Below, in pieces: positions 21,572-32,584 of a DNA stretch of 64,000 bases. The translations under genes and the position numbers were made by a program. The DNA lies in assembly GCA_024509875.1 (NCBI GenBank), contig JAMPIV010022935.1:496001-560000 (forward strand), written 5' to 3'. The notes under the pieces are model-generated. The model was not told the origin of the DNA, made no database searches, and saw nothing but the letters and a program-made list of their open reading frames with translations. How positions within the stretch are numbered: the first letter of the stretch is position 1; each line of letters opens with the position of its first letter. This DNA comes from Oreohelix idahoensis (Eukaryota; Mollusca; Gastropoda; Stylommatophora; Oreohelicidae).

Positions 21572-23550
21572 GGGCCATAATTTAATTCTCGGTCTCTTTA
21601 ATGTAATTACCAGCTGCGTACCAGAAACAAGTCGGTTCGCCTTCAGTGCGAATTCGAATTTGGTAAGCATAATTTTTGCGTGCTACTTTATTTTATGTTT
21701 CTAGTTCTAGGCCGATCAGTTAAGGTTTTTTGGGCAGTTTAAGTTTAATATTAATTCTTATCGCCAGAGCCATCAAATACTATCTGAGTGATAGACATGA
21801 GAAACTTAATAGGTCCATTTACTTCCTTATTGCAGGAATAACGGTATTTAAGATGGTTTGAAAGTTGAGTTGCCGCGGGCGTGCTTAGTATTATTGCAAA
21901 GCAGGTCTGTAGAGAAACCCGCATCGGCGAATTTTATTAATTTACAGAATGACGGGAGCGTGTGTATTTGTGATTTTATTGAGAGTTTAATGCTGCTAGC
22001 TATTTATATAGTTACACACCTATATGTGGACGGGAGAAAGAGGTGTAATTTGGAAGCACGTGGGTGCGTTCATTACTGTATATTTATTTGATACGATGTT
22101 TAGAGGGGAGAGAGGGAGAGGAGCACGTGGTGGTAGAATTGTAAACACGTGGTGGAACTACGGGGTTTTCAATTTGATAACCTGGGGTTAGGTATAACTT
22201 TTAAGCAGTATGTATATGCTAGCATCTAACAGAGTTATACGTTATTGATTGTGCATTGTTGTTTACTCAGAAGACGGAGATAATTATTTCTTTTAAAGGA
22301 AATAATATTTGTATTATCATGTTAAGGTGATTTAATATTACGGTACGGGAAATTTAATGATTCCTGTACAGGCCTATTTTAAATTGGTGTAAACATTGCT
22401 GCATGTAGTGTCAGCGTAGAAAGTGGGCCACAGTATTTTGAACAGGTAGATAGGCCTCTGTAGAATACTGTTGGTATTGTAACCAGTCATGCAGAACGAA
22501 GAAGACCTGGGTCAGCCAATGTTTATTTTGACTCGGGGAGAGAGAAGAGAAGGGAGTCGAGTGGGAGTGCTGACTTATGGGGCATGATTATGGAGGTGCA
22601 TAACGGGAAAGAGAGTAGGGGAGTTACGGGTTGAAGACTTGGGACTTAAAGGGTAAAAGTCAGGGAGTTTTTTTTTGGTTATTGGAAATGTATTTACATG
22701 TTGTTTAGCTGTTGCATTGTTTTCTGTCTAACAGCAGGTATCGCAGCTCTGAGGGAGAGAGCAAAAGTTTCCAATAACTTTTCCCCGGCAAGAGTTTGCA
22801 ATGTCACACAGAGCAGGGGTTGAGATTTTGCCAGAGGCGGACGAAGAAATAGAAAAACTCGTTTTCCCAGGCAGGGGAAGACATTTTTCCAGTGAATAGG
22901 ATTTTGTGGATAAATCATGAGCTCTGACGCTCGTTCTGTTACACACGCAGATTTGGCATGCTGCCAGCGTGGTTGTAATTTATTTTGCTTCGTCCCGGCC
23001 ATAATAACGCCGAAGGTCTAATCCCAGAGAAGGGAGCGGGCAGGTGTATATACATTGTAGTAACAGTCAGCTACAGTTTCCAGTCCAGAATCCCGTGTTT
23101 AAACCTAGTCATAGATTTCAGAATTTGTGGAGGGAAATAGGGTGAAAATACCCTCTACAGATTTTATAGCAGAGAACAGCTGTTGAAGTGTAGAGGTGCA
23201 GCAGTGTTCGGTTCAGGAGATTTTCAGGATAGGTTGCATAGAAACGAAGTCTGTGCAGAGTTGGTGTGGACACTTCGTAGTAGATCCAGCTGATTGTGTA
23301 CTTAGAGTTTATATTAGAGTTTAGAATAGCTAGTTTGGAGTGGAGGCTCGGCATCTGAGACCCCACCCAGTGCAGTGTAGTTTATTTCATTTAATCTTAC
23401 CTTATCTCTCCATACAGGTGAAACTTGTGGGTGACGGGTTGGGTTATGATGATACAACATTTGTAATTTTTCCTGAATTTGTTTGTTTCAGGAGTGCTTA
23501 CACTGCAATTTTATGTATTTGACATGTATATGAGTTTTGTTTATAGAGGT

Positions 23551-23905
23551 TTTTTTTTTTTTTTGCGTTCGCCCGCTAATACTCAAGGCGAAATCTCAGG
23601 TTATTATTTTATGTCTAACCTGCCATTGATTTTACGTGAGTATCCCTTTATTTCTTGTACAGAGACATGTGTCCCTCGCCATTCAGGCAAATACTCGAAG
23701 ATTTCGGAGGTACCCATTGCAGCTGGGTCGGCTCAGGAGCCGCCAGTCCCTGGTCGACGAAACTCCTTCAGATGTCCTCGCCAGGTCTCGAGTTAATCCA
23801 GTCCAAATCCCGGTCGACGAAAAATCCTCAAATGCCGTCGCCCGGGTTTGATCCTGTATCACCCGGTCGCCAGAGCCGTGTTGTAACCACTACGCTAGCG
23901 CGGCT
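23551..23905 (-). mobile_element. tRNA-derived SINE, copy 2, full length with poly-A
   Basis: On the minus strand it starts AGCCGCGCTAGCGTAGTGGT with box A (TAGCGTAGTGGTTA), has a box B-like GGATCAAACCC near 23845-23855, and ends in 14 A (the T run 23551-23564 on the plus strand). It is flanked by AGAGGT at 23545-23550 and 23906-23911, and the right LTR of element A shows the empty site. The body contains two related blocks, each starting GGTCGACGAAA on the plus strand, as if part of the unit had been duplicated. It is about 355 bp. SINEs are moved by LINE enzymes; no LINE here clearly shares its tail. Confidence 0.85.
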
Positions 23906-24234
23906 AGAGGTAAATAAAACTTGTACCTTTAGAGTCTGGATCAGTCATTTCATTTACGTACAGTAGCAATCTGTTGTCTGTATCGTGGTGTATGTGAATC
24001 ATACTTGAACCTTATCCCCTTAGGGTAGTTAGAGGTGGTCGAGGCCATAGCAATTAAGACGTCCGAAGTGGTGAGGAAAGAATCAACCTCGGTTCTCAAC
24101 CTCGGAGCCAATGGTCTCAACTTTCACATTTGCACTGTTATTTTCCATCTGAATCTATCCTTTCAGTCTTTCTTCTTACTAGTGTCTTGTCACTATATGT
24201 AGACAGTCTCTAGTCTTAAAACCATTTCGTGACA

Positions 24235-24257
24235 AAGTGGGTGGCGTTCGTCCTTTG
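24235..24257 (+). promoter_or_regulatory. Putative primer-binding site of element A
   Basis: Three bases after the 5' LTR end the sequence reads TGGGTGGCGTTCGTCC. A PBS normally starts TGG, pairing with the CCA end of a tRNA. The part TTCGTCC recalls the proline-tRNA-type PBS of some retroelements, but the match is not good enough to name the tRNA. Confidence 0.45.
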
Positions 24258-24665
24258 GGATCATCTTTGTTGGGATCAATTCTAGACTCATAGATTGTCT
24301 CTACAGAAAGTTCTGAAAAATAGATTTCTTAAAAATCCCCAAGACTGAGCTATATTAAGAATGATCCAGCTATAAGTTTTTCCACAGGTTACAGTTAGTT
24401 TAGATGGTAGTTGTAGTAAGGTTGTTTATGACTTAGAGGTAATTGATGGCTAATTGAATATTTTTCTTAACAGGAAAGTAAATTCGGGTTTTGGATAGCT
24501 GGATAACTATAAAATTTTTCAGGTAGTTCATCAGACTGGTGCTAGTCTGAGTTCGGGGTCTTGCGACAGCATTTTTCCTAGCAGGTGAAAGGTAGTTTCT
24601 TCCTTTTTGTTTCTTCTTTCCATCAGTTTTCTGTGTTCTTGAGATTACAGCAGTTCGCAAGTAAG

Positions 24666-25946
24666 ATGGCACATACGGCCAAGTTACGAGCTGCCTGGCG
24701 TGAGGCTGCTCAGGACATGGGTATGGACAAAGAGGAAACTAAGGCCTACATGTTGAGGGAGAAGGATAGGCACGACCAGATAGAGAAAGAGGACAGAAAG
24801 GCCGAGATGGAACTTCGGAAAAGGGAAGTAGAGAAAGAGGAGAGAAAGGCCGAGATGGAACTTCGGAAAATGGAAGCACAGGAGAAGGCCGCAGAGAGGG
24901 AAGCACAGGAGAGGGAGAAGGCCGCAGAGAGGGAAGCACAGGAGAGGGAGAAGGCCGCAGAAAGGGAAGCACAGGAGAAGGCTGCAGAGAGACAGCATGC
25001 ACTTGCCATGCGTTCTCTGGAACTGCAGCATAGATCTTTGGAGGGCAGTTCGGCTAACGGAGATTCCCCCGGAGCAGTGGCAGCAGACACCGCAGGAAAC
25101 GGAGGGCCCAGAATGGCAGCCATGAATTTTCCGATGGACTCTTTTCCTAATGGAAATGAGAAAATTGTGGTGTTCTTAGAAAAATTCGAAAGAATGGCAA
25201 AGGCATACGGGCTGGATTATATTCTTTGGTGTCTCAAATTATCTCAATCACTAAGAGGACATGCGTATGATGTCTATAGCAAGATGCTGGTAGATGACCA
25301 AAACAACTTTGAGGCTCTGCGGAACGCCCTGTTACAGCGATTTCAGTGGACTCCGCGGAAGTGCCAAACAATGTTTCGGGAAAGTCGTCTGGAAAAAGGA
25401 GAAAGTTTTCCCCAGTTCGCAGAGAGGCTGAGGAATTACCTCACTCGCTGGAGAGAGTTGTCGGGTTTGGCTAAATCATTTGAAGGACTCGAAGAGCTCA
25501 TCGTGTGCGAACAGATAAAGGCCAACATGTCCGCAGACTTAAGGAAGTACCTGGCAGAGCAGGGCGCCCAGCAACTGGACCAGATTATTCTATTTGCTGA
25601 AAGGTTCCAGACGGCACAGGCCGAAGTACTGGGCCAGAAAAGAAAACACCCTGACCTGCCAGCCCCGGACAAAGGAGCATCTTCATCGCATTCGCCATCC
25701 TCTTCAGCTCACCAGCAGCAAGGGCCGTCTCGCAAGGAGCCCCCTCCCAGTCATAACATGCGCTCCCAGCCACCTAACAGAACACAGGGGCCGACCTCTC
25801 AGGAACCCGCCAGGAACCGGGGAGATAATGAGAGATATTGTAGGTTCTGCCGGACTACCTCTCATTGGACAACACGGTGCCCGAACAAACAACCCGCTCA
25901 TCAGGTGGCTTGTTTAAGGCCTGTGAGGGTGAAACAAGGGAAGTAG
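24666..25946 (+). CDS. gag: Element A Gag with coiled coil, SCAN-like capsid region and zinc knuckle
   Basis: I use the ATG at 24666 because it starts MAHTAKLRAAWREAAQDMGM, parallel to the C element Gag start MADLAKFRSA; the frame opens further up, at 24585. The order is an N-terminal helix; a charged coiled coil of E/K/A-rich repeats with 11-residue units (about 24860-24990); a capsid-like region with FLEKFERMAKAYG, LSQSLRGHAYDVYSKM and FPQFAERLRNYLTRWRELSG, of the kind related to the SCAN domain in Gmr1-like elements; and a zinc knuckle CRFCRTTSHWTTRC (C-x2-C-x4-H-x4-C) near the end. Gag would form the particle and package RNA. The frame is intact and ends in one TAG with the protease following in the same frame. 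Confidence 0.85.
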   Translation: MAHTAKLRAAWREAAQDMGMDKEETKAYMLREKDRHDQIEKEDRKAEMELRKREVEKEERKAEMELRKMEAQEKAAEREAQEREKAAEREAQEREKAAEREAQEKAAERQHALAMRSLELQHRSLEGSSANGDSPGAVAADTAGNGGPRMAAMNFPMDSFPNGNEKIVVFLEKFERMAKAYGLDYILWCLKLSQSLRGHAYDVYSKMLVDDQNNFEALRNALLQRFQWTPRKCQTMFRESRLEKGESFPQFAERLRNYLTRWRELSGLAKSFEGLEELIVCEQIKANMSADLRKYLAEQGAQQLDQIILFAERFQTAQAEVLGQKRKHPDLPAPDKGASSSHSPSSSAHQQQGPSRKEPPPSHNMRSQPPNRTQGPTSQEPARNRGDNERYCRFCRTTSHWTTRCPNKQPAHQVACLRPVRVKQGK

Positions 25947-26735
25947 TGGAAACCCTTCCAGTCACATAAGTTGTTCTCCAACAGCGGACCAGCAGAAGTG
26001 AACGGGACTGAGACTACATGCTTATTTGACAGCGGGCTTACATACCCCAGCATAGTCGCCCGACATCTGGTGAAGCCCTGGCAGATGACGAAGGAAAAAG
26101 TGAATATTGGTGGAGTTTTAAGGAAAGGGACTTCACAGTGCTTTCCGGTAGCCAATATTGAGGTGAAATGTAGGTTCTTGTCTGGCACCACCAAGGCAGC
26201 TGTAACGGCTCAGCCGGCCTACGACTTCATTCTCGGCAACCCATATTTAGTTTTGGGGAACCCGCCCACACCGATCCTTGCTGATGCAAGGGGGCCTACT
26301 GCAGGCCAGATAAGTGAAAGGGGAGAACCCCTAATTCACGGAGCCCCGAGCAAGCTCAAACATCCCTGTCTTGCTAAGGAGAGGTTAGAGGCCTCTAAAG
26401 ACAGTAGTATGTTATATGCAGAGGCGAATTCGCCTGTCAGCCTTGTTCATCCTAACGGACAAACAGTGGTAACGCCTCTGATTCGGGAAGTACACTCTTT
26501 GTTGTCGGGAATTAGGCCCCCGATGGTATTTGCTCCCTCAAGTGAGGGACATACTGACAAGAGCGGTATTACATATGTCAACGACCAGCGCCATCTTCAT
26601 AGGGCACAAGATAGTGGTCTGAGCGAACATATAGTTCCAACCAGCCCTGGAGCCCCATCCGACCAGCACTTTACTCAGACAGAGGAGGACAGTGATCTGA
26701 GTTTCCGTTCGCCTATAAACTGTAGGATCTCTTAA
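25947..26735 (+). CDS. Element A protease-like frame after an in-frame TAG, cut by element D
   Basis: The frame continues directly from gag past TAG 25944-25946. It has an ATG at 25971 but no clear need for one. TTCLFDSGLTYPSIVARHLV carries the aspartic protease D-S-G, and PAYDFILGNPYL matches the second conserved strand of retroelement proteases. After the protease comes a low-complexity region with no integrase or RT motif. Element A sequence stops at about 26720-26736, where element D begins; the last few codons to the stop at 26735 come from D's edge. The single TAG between gag and protease is the arrangement used for readthrough in some retroelements. Whether it is used so here is inference. 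Confidence 0.7.
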   Translation, partial: WKPFQSHKLFSNSGPAEVNGTETTCLFDSGLTYPSIVARHLVKPWQMTKEKVNIGGVLRKGTSQCFPVANIEVKCRFLSGTTKAAVTAQPAYDFILGNPYLVLGNPPTPILADARGPTAGQISERGEPLIHGAPSKLKHPCLAKERLEASKDSSMLYAEANSPVSLVHPNGQTVVTPLIREVHSLLSGIRPPMVFAPSSEGHTDKSGITYVNDQRHLHRAQDSGLSEHIVPTSPGAPSDQHFTQTEEDSDLSFRSPINCRIS

Positions 26736-26736
26736 A

Positions 26737-27516
26737 TGTAGGAAATCTTCGTTTGTTGCGGGATGTTGGAATATAGATCTGTTGGTGTTCTTGATTGGTA
26801 CTACTGGCAAGGGCGATACCAGAAAATGTCGGGCTTAAAGTCTCTATTGCCGACTTACGAATGTTCAACGCAAAATATATATAGTGAGCCGTGTAACTCT
26901 ATGGCCAACGAAGATAATGTCAACACGGTACAGTGACGACTGGCACGTCAATTAGATTGGAGCCAAGTATTAAAGTTGACGACATAATTTATTGTGCACT
27001 GACATGTACATTAACATCACAAAGTCAGACGACGTAGCATCATTATAATGGCATGGCATAAACGTTATGTATTCTGATCAATCATGGCTGATCAATCATA
27101 TAGAAGTAGGCATCAACATCAATAGTATAGATTACAGCATCGGGGCATCACAATTCATTGCATTTTCAATCATGAACTTGGTTGAAATCTTATAACGGCC
27201 GACCTCTCAAGGACGGCGGTGAACTTCACGGCCAGTAATTCTATCATGCCTTTCAATACGGAGCTTGCCTACAACGCCAAGGGTTTTATTGAATAACCCT
27301 CAAATATGTACGAAGAATAATCCCGATAATATTCGGTCAGGATCTGGATCCCACTAGCAACACAACATGGCATGTGTGTTGAAATACAGCCAGATTATAA
27401 TAAAAATGACGAAATTAGCATATTAAGAATATGCAACGAGCCCTGCACTGGCTAACATAGATACTCCCTATCAGGAGGTTTATAATCTCTACATGACTGC
27501 TTCCCTCAATCCGGCA
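26737..27516 (-). repeat. Element D LTR, left copy (3' LTR in element orientation)
   Basis: It is identical in length to 43542-44321 and nearly identical in sequence, TGTAGGAAATC to CAATCCGGCA on the plus strand. Such identity means a recent insertion. Confidence 0.9.
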
Positions 27517-28615
27517 AGTTGGAAAAAAGAAAATAGATTCCAAATTCAAAACTCAAACAAAAGAAATGACACATAATGTATCAAAATGGTACAAAACAAC
27601 AAGTTAAGAAGTCGCAAATGAAATGAGATACTGAAATAAAGTAGAGAAGAATGGAAAGAAATGGTGATAAATGGAGACAGTAATCAAATAGGATGATAAA
27701 AGAGAAAATCTCATTCAGTGAACGCAATTAAATTAAGTAGTGTATGTATGCGAATATCTGTAAGAGGAAGAAATCATTAAATAAAATCAATGCGAAACAC
27801 AACATACTCGAAGAAAATAACACGATCCAAATGATGTGTATGCAAGATTAGCCACACAGCAAGTACGCCACAATGGTCACATGAATTATGTCTATGTGCC
27901 AAAAATTATTAAGTGCGGATGATGCGCGGTTATAAAATAATTAGGGTGTTATGGAATAGCGTATTTCGAGTACTGAAATATTTAAGTGAATATGAATGTC
28001 ATAGATGTCACCCAAAGTTATGGAAATTTAAAATGTTACCAAGTAATCTATAATGAAAGTAACTTAAATTAATTAAAATGTCCAGAAATCATCACGTAAG
28101 CAATGAAGATTGTCTTCAGCTTGTATCGAAGTGAATTAAAATCATGAAACTCTATGAAAGTTAAATGTCCTGTAATCATTTATGTATCTAATAAGTTCGA
28201 TTTATGTCAATTTATGTTTCCAGTGGAATAGAAGTAAACTTACACCACAGTTAGTTTTGCACCAACACAATTACTTCTAGTATTTGAAATGGAAAAGCAC
28301 CAAAATAATGTATTAAGAAATGGTGCGAAGAATGTAATGATATATTCAAAGGTTAGGTTATTAACGGAAAACCCATAGTAGTACGTATCGGTATAGTTCG
28401 TAAGCAATCATTCATAGTGCTGACCTGGTCACGTAGTGGCGTCACAACTTGAGGGGAGCAGAGGCTCGGTAGAGTCAAGGTGGTTTCGAGAGAAAAATTC
28501 ATCCATTGAGGTGTCAGTATTGCGGATGGCTTGAGTAGCGAAAACCAAATTACAGACGATGATAGAGACTCGTGCAAGAATGAAATTCGTGAGGTATGCA
28601 CACTAAGTCCAATAA
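27517..28615. other. Element D internal sequence, non-coding
   Basis: It is AT-rich with only short frames that have no recognised motif. It would be the 3' untranslated part of D. No purine-rich tract was seen on the minus strand next to the LTR. Confidence 0.5.
28613..28615. repeat. Target-site duplication of the CACTG transposon, left copy
   Basis: TAA is repeated at 39808-39810. It is short, so the weight comes from its fit with the CACTG termini. Confidence 0.55.
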
Positions 28616-28912
28616 CACTGACAAACAACATTTTTCTTTCTTATATAAGAATAAGTGTTCTTATGTCAGTTTTTTGCGCTGATTTCAAATTTGAAATCCG
28701 TTTATCTCTATCACGTCAGGTTTTTAAGATATTTGTGAATACATATATTTTTGGGAAACCGTTATGTGCTCCGTTTCATTTTTACTACATAACTTATTAA
28801 AAATTAATAAAATGCAAAATAATTCCACTTTTTATACTGCTAAAAGATGCATGACATATGTTACGCTATTTTTCCAATAGTTACTGTATTTTGAAATAAT
28901 TCTGAGCGAAAT

Positions 28913-29163
28913 ATGGCTTCTAGAAGTTGTAGAAATTCAGCTGATCTGTTCTGTTACGTGTGCGGATATTTTACCGATCGTGTTCACCAGAAAAACTTTA
29001 CACCATTACTAAAGAAAGCATATGAACTTTATTTCGATTCGAAAGTTGATGATGCAAATAAATCTTGGAAGCCAAATGCAGTTTGTTCGACTTTGTGCAA
29101 ATACATTGGCAGGTTGGTTACAAAAATCGCCGAAGCATAAGTCGATGCCTTTTGGAGTGCCAG
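28913..29163 (+). pseudogene. Putative CACTG transposase, N-terminal part
   Basis: The frame from ATG 28913 reads MASRSCRNSADLFCYVCGYF, KNFTPLLKKAYELYFDSKV, SWKPNAVCSTLC. The C-x2-C and C-x3-C pairs look like a zinc-binding N-terminus. A frame change near 29100-29125 leads to KHKSMPFGVPV, at which point element B begins (29164). The continuation lies at 38306. From memory, proteins of this kind (SMPF motif, then a CYFCLTN-type segment) are common and uncharacterised in arthropod genomes; I could not check this. The break by B means this copy is inactive even if the indel is a sequencing error. Confidence 0.65.
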
Positions 29164-30051
29164 TGTTGCGTGATAAATTCTCGCAACATCGTTTTATTTC
29201 AATATCTGTTTTATAACGCAAGGGCAACAACTGCTTGAAATCTATAGTCACTTTTCTCGGTAAGCATTTGTCTTCTCGCGTTAGTATCGAATGCAGTTAA
29301 CTTTTGAGCTGTGGTCATTTTTGCGCTGGACTGCGCATGACTTGTCTTGTTGTTTGGTCGATCGGTTTCCGCCCACCACTAGTGGGAGTGAGCGATTTGG
29401 AATGGCGAAAGAGATGCCTCGTTGAAGAGGGGATCTCCGCTTTTTTTTGTTCTGTCAGGGATGTGTAGTCCTCACATGTCGCTGCATTGTACTGCATCGG
29501 TTGATGCAGGTACCAAGGACCATTACTTGCTACTTTGTTAAATGAACTAGGTTTAGAAAACCTTTATTATCTAGAGGATATTCTTGAGGACATTATTTAT
29601 ACTTCGGCAGACGTGTCTGTCTTGCTGAAGTCAAACTAAGGAGAGTGAACTGATCTCATACATCTGGTTATCTCCTGGCTGTTATAGAAAAGGATGGAGT
29701 TGTTCATCTGACTACATTTACAGCACTTTGAAATATAACATGCATCTGACTCATCATTGTAATGCTGTCTACCGTTTATTGCTGTATTGAATGTTGCTGT
29801 GATAATGACTGTTTGATGTGCCTACACATTTGCGTAACCATTTTGTCACTGTGGCGTCCACAATAAACAATGAAGAAAAACGTCAACGGCTGTTTCAAGA
29901 CTCATTGACTTTATACGTCGTGAGTTTACTGACGTCCTATGTGGATTGCCCTGTTATTGTTGCATGAACATTGTTTTGACTGAACACATCTACACACTAC
30001 ACAAAACCAGACATGCGGATGCCATCCATCATCATATGGCATCACGCATCA
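29164..30051 (+). repeat. Element B 5' LTR, 888 bp, with internal deletion
   Basis: Compared with the 3' LTR it lacks the equivalent of 37527-37721. The junction at 29471-29473 is CTC, present at both edges of the missing block, which suggests a microhomology deletion. Elsewhere I saw one single-base indel and one substitution. Confidence 0.9.
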
Positions 30052-31484
30052 TTTGGTGGCCATAAGCTGGTTTGATTCTGGTACTAGCAAACACGGGGTC
30101 CCTTACCCACTTCATTTTCAACAAGAATTCATCAGCATCCTTCAAGAAATTAACATTCTTCAATACAGTCAACATCTTCAAAATTTTCAAAGTACTCGGC
30201 GTTGCCCGGTAAAAGTCAAATTTCAATTTTTTGACGGAAACAAGAATTTGACAGTACCCGGCGTTGTTACATGTTGCCGGATAACTCGGACTGCTGTTAT
30301 CTTTTACGCAAGTCAAGCAAGTTGCTGCTGTCAAGGTTCCAGTGCTGTCGTTTTTTGAGAAGGTCAAGTGCCGGTTGAAACGGGTTGTTTTCTGAAGAAG
30401 GCCAAGTACCGATTTCCATCAACTTACTTTTGGATTAGAAGGTCAAGTGCCGAAACAACTCAACACACAGTATTTCAGAAGCTCTTGTACCATCGTGTTA
30501 GCAGTGGAAGCAGTTCAGATGTGCCATCATCGTTGGAGCTTCGCTCTTTAGGACGTTGATTGACATCCGTTTTTCTGCTGTTCTACGATTGGAAGCCTTT
30601 AAGTTAAGTGGCCTGTTTGTATGTAAACTGTGCCCTTATACTTCTGCTGAGTCTTCTGTGTATCATCTCATTCTATATATTATATGTCTATATGTTATTT
30701 GTATATTTATATGTTTATATTTCAGCGGGTTCTCGGTTGGGTGGTGTCTCCGTTAGATTATGCCACGTCATAGAGGTCGTCTATTGTGAGCGTTTTCTGT
30801 AGGGTTTGCAAATTTCCGATACTGGAATTTGCTAAGCGACTTCTGTTGCTATTTATGTTAGCTGTGATGACATGTTTTAATATTGTTTTCGTTATTATTT
30901 CACATTCTTTAGTTTTTGTTGTGATTTGTTTGTATTTGTTAGCCTACTCTTGTCTATAATTTAGTTTCATACAACATTTTTGTTTATACACTGTGGTGTC
31001 ATGTATTTTGTTTAATTCTATCGCAGATATCGTCACATTTTTTGTGATATTTCATTAATTTCTGCTTTATTTTTAGTTGATTTCTGCGAAAGTTTTTGTA
31101 TTGTTGCTGATCTTTGTTATTGTTTACATTGTTATTGTTTACATTGTTTGTATTGTTTACATTTTCAATGTTTACATTCTGCATGTGTTTACATAGTCAT
31201 TGTTTACAGTTATAGTAATTAGTTAATGGGCTATGCTAATGCACTGTTACTACTATACTGATGATAAATGAATGATGAATAGTGTCGTGCACTATTGAAT
31301 GAGAAGTGCACTTATGATCAAGATTTGAGTGCTGATATTTCATATACAAGTTCTTTGATTGGAGACTTGTTTCCCACAGAGACTGGGATAATATAATGTG
31401 ATGTGAATATACAAGTGCTTAATTAAGACTTGTTACACTTAGGTTTGAAATAAATTAGTTAATTATTTCAGGTTTTGGACTCAT
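30052..31484 (+). other. Element B leader, non-coding
   Basis: No motif-bearing frame is present. There are short direct repeats of TTGTTTACA between about 31120 and 31210. The 1.4-kb length is long for a leader and could hold the packaging signal. Confidence 0.5.
30054..30070 (+). promoter_or_regulatory. Putative primer-binding site of element B
   Basis: TGGTGGCCATAAGCTGG starts two bases after the 5' LTR. The first nine bases are the same as in element D's site on the minus strand (43522 downward). The tRNA was not identified. Confidence 0.55.
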
Positions 31485-32584
31485 ATGTTAGACAACATGT
31501 CTACATTTGAGCACTTTATTGAGCAGGGTAAATTGCTTGGGAAGACTGGTGATAAGTTAGAAGAATTTGCAACTGCTCGATATGATAAAGCAATGGAAGC
31601 TGAACAAAAGAAACTGCATATGGAAGCTGAACAAAAGAAACTGCAGATGCAGGTGGATGAAAAGAGATTCCAAATGGAAATGGAAAAACAAAAAAGGGAA
31701 TCAGAAGCTGAGGAGAGAAAACTCCAGCTACAGCTAGAAGCTGAAAGACTTCAAAAAGAGGCTGAGAATAAAAGACTTGAAAAAGAGGCTGAGAATAAAA
31801 GACTTGAAAAAGAGGCTGAAAATAAAAGACTTGAAAAAGAAGCTGAAAATAAAAGACTGAAAAAGAAGCTGAAAATGAAAGACTTCAAATGCAGGCTCAA
31901 GCTGAAGAAAGGAAGTTACAAAGAGAGTCTGATGAGAGGAAAGCAAAAATGGAACATGAAGAAAAACTCTTAGCTTTAGAGTTGGAGAAATTGAAATTGA
32001 CGAGCATGAGTAATGGTAATGATTCAAACAAGGGTTCATCTTCTGGGAAGGCTAATAATGATACTTTTAAGATTAAGTTACCAACATTTAGTCCTTCCAG
32101 TGATGACATAATGTTCTATCTGGACAGATTTGAACAAGCATGTACAGCTCATAACATAGACAAAGCAAAATATGTTTATCAGTTATCAGGGATACTGACA
32201 GGTAAAGCTCTAAGTATATTAAATATGGTGGATGAACCTGACAAGAGCAATTATGAGGTTGTCAGGGCCGCTTTGTTAAAGAAATATCAGCTTAACGAAG
32301 ACGGCTATCGTCTACAATTTAAAAACATGTTACCTGAAAATGGAGTTGAATTCTCCGAGTTTATTGCAAGAATACGCATTACTTTCTCACGATGGGTTGA
32401 ACTATCTAAGACGGAAAAAACTTATGAAGGACTTATGGACTTAATACTTAGAGACAAAGTCATGTCGTCTGTCAATGAGTCTTTCCTTGCTTTCCTTCAT
32501 GAACGTAAACCTAAAACAATAAAAGAAATGGAAGATTTCTGTTGCCAATACGTAACTGCGCACCCACACATAAACCATGGGTAA
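31485..32584 (+). pseudogene. gag: Element B Gag with coiled coil and SCAN-like capsid region
   Basis: From ATG 31485 (MLDNMSTFEHFIEQ; the second ATG at 31497 is equally possible) the frame goes through a long charged coiled coil with 27-bp repeats encoding EAENKRLEK (about 31746-31880). A one-base loss near 31857 changes frame; the rest continues in the frame 31889-32584: RLQMQAQAEERKLQ, NDTFKIKLPTFSPSSDDIMF, FEQACTAHNIDKAKYVYQLS, FIARIRITFSRWVELSKTEK. The last part parallels the SCAN-like capsid of elements A and C. The nucleocapsid part follows in the pol frame, which starts at 32577 and overlaps by eight bases. Confidence 0.75.

Larger units (their letters stand above)
21014..24234 (+). 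repeat. Element A left (5') LTR, 3221 bp
   Basis: It matches the right LTR (45416-47003) at about 99 percent by eye, except for two blocks absent from the right copy: 22017-23288 (1272 bp) and the SINE with its duplication (23551-23911, 361 bp). The two blocks account exactly for the 1633-bp length difference. A CRE-like TGACGTCA (21531-21538) and a TATA box (21564-21571) lie in its first 600 bp. Confidence 0.9.

Noticed and set aside
23841..23905. tRNA gene on the minus strand
   Set aside because: Box A and box B are present but it is the head of a SINE with poly-A and a target duplication; the second copy is degenerate.
25434..25672. Minus-strand frames inside gag and pol genes
   Set aside because: These are complements of strongly supported plus-strand coding regions with no motif of their own.
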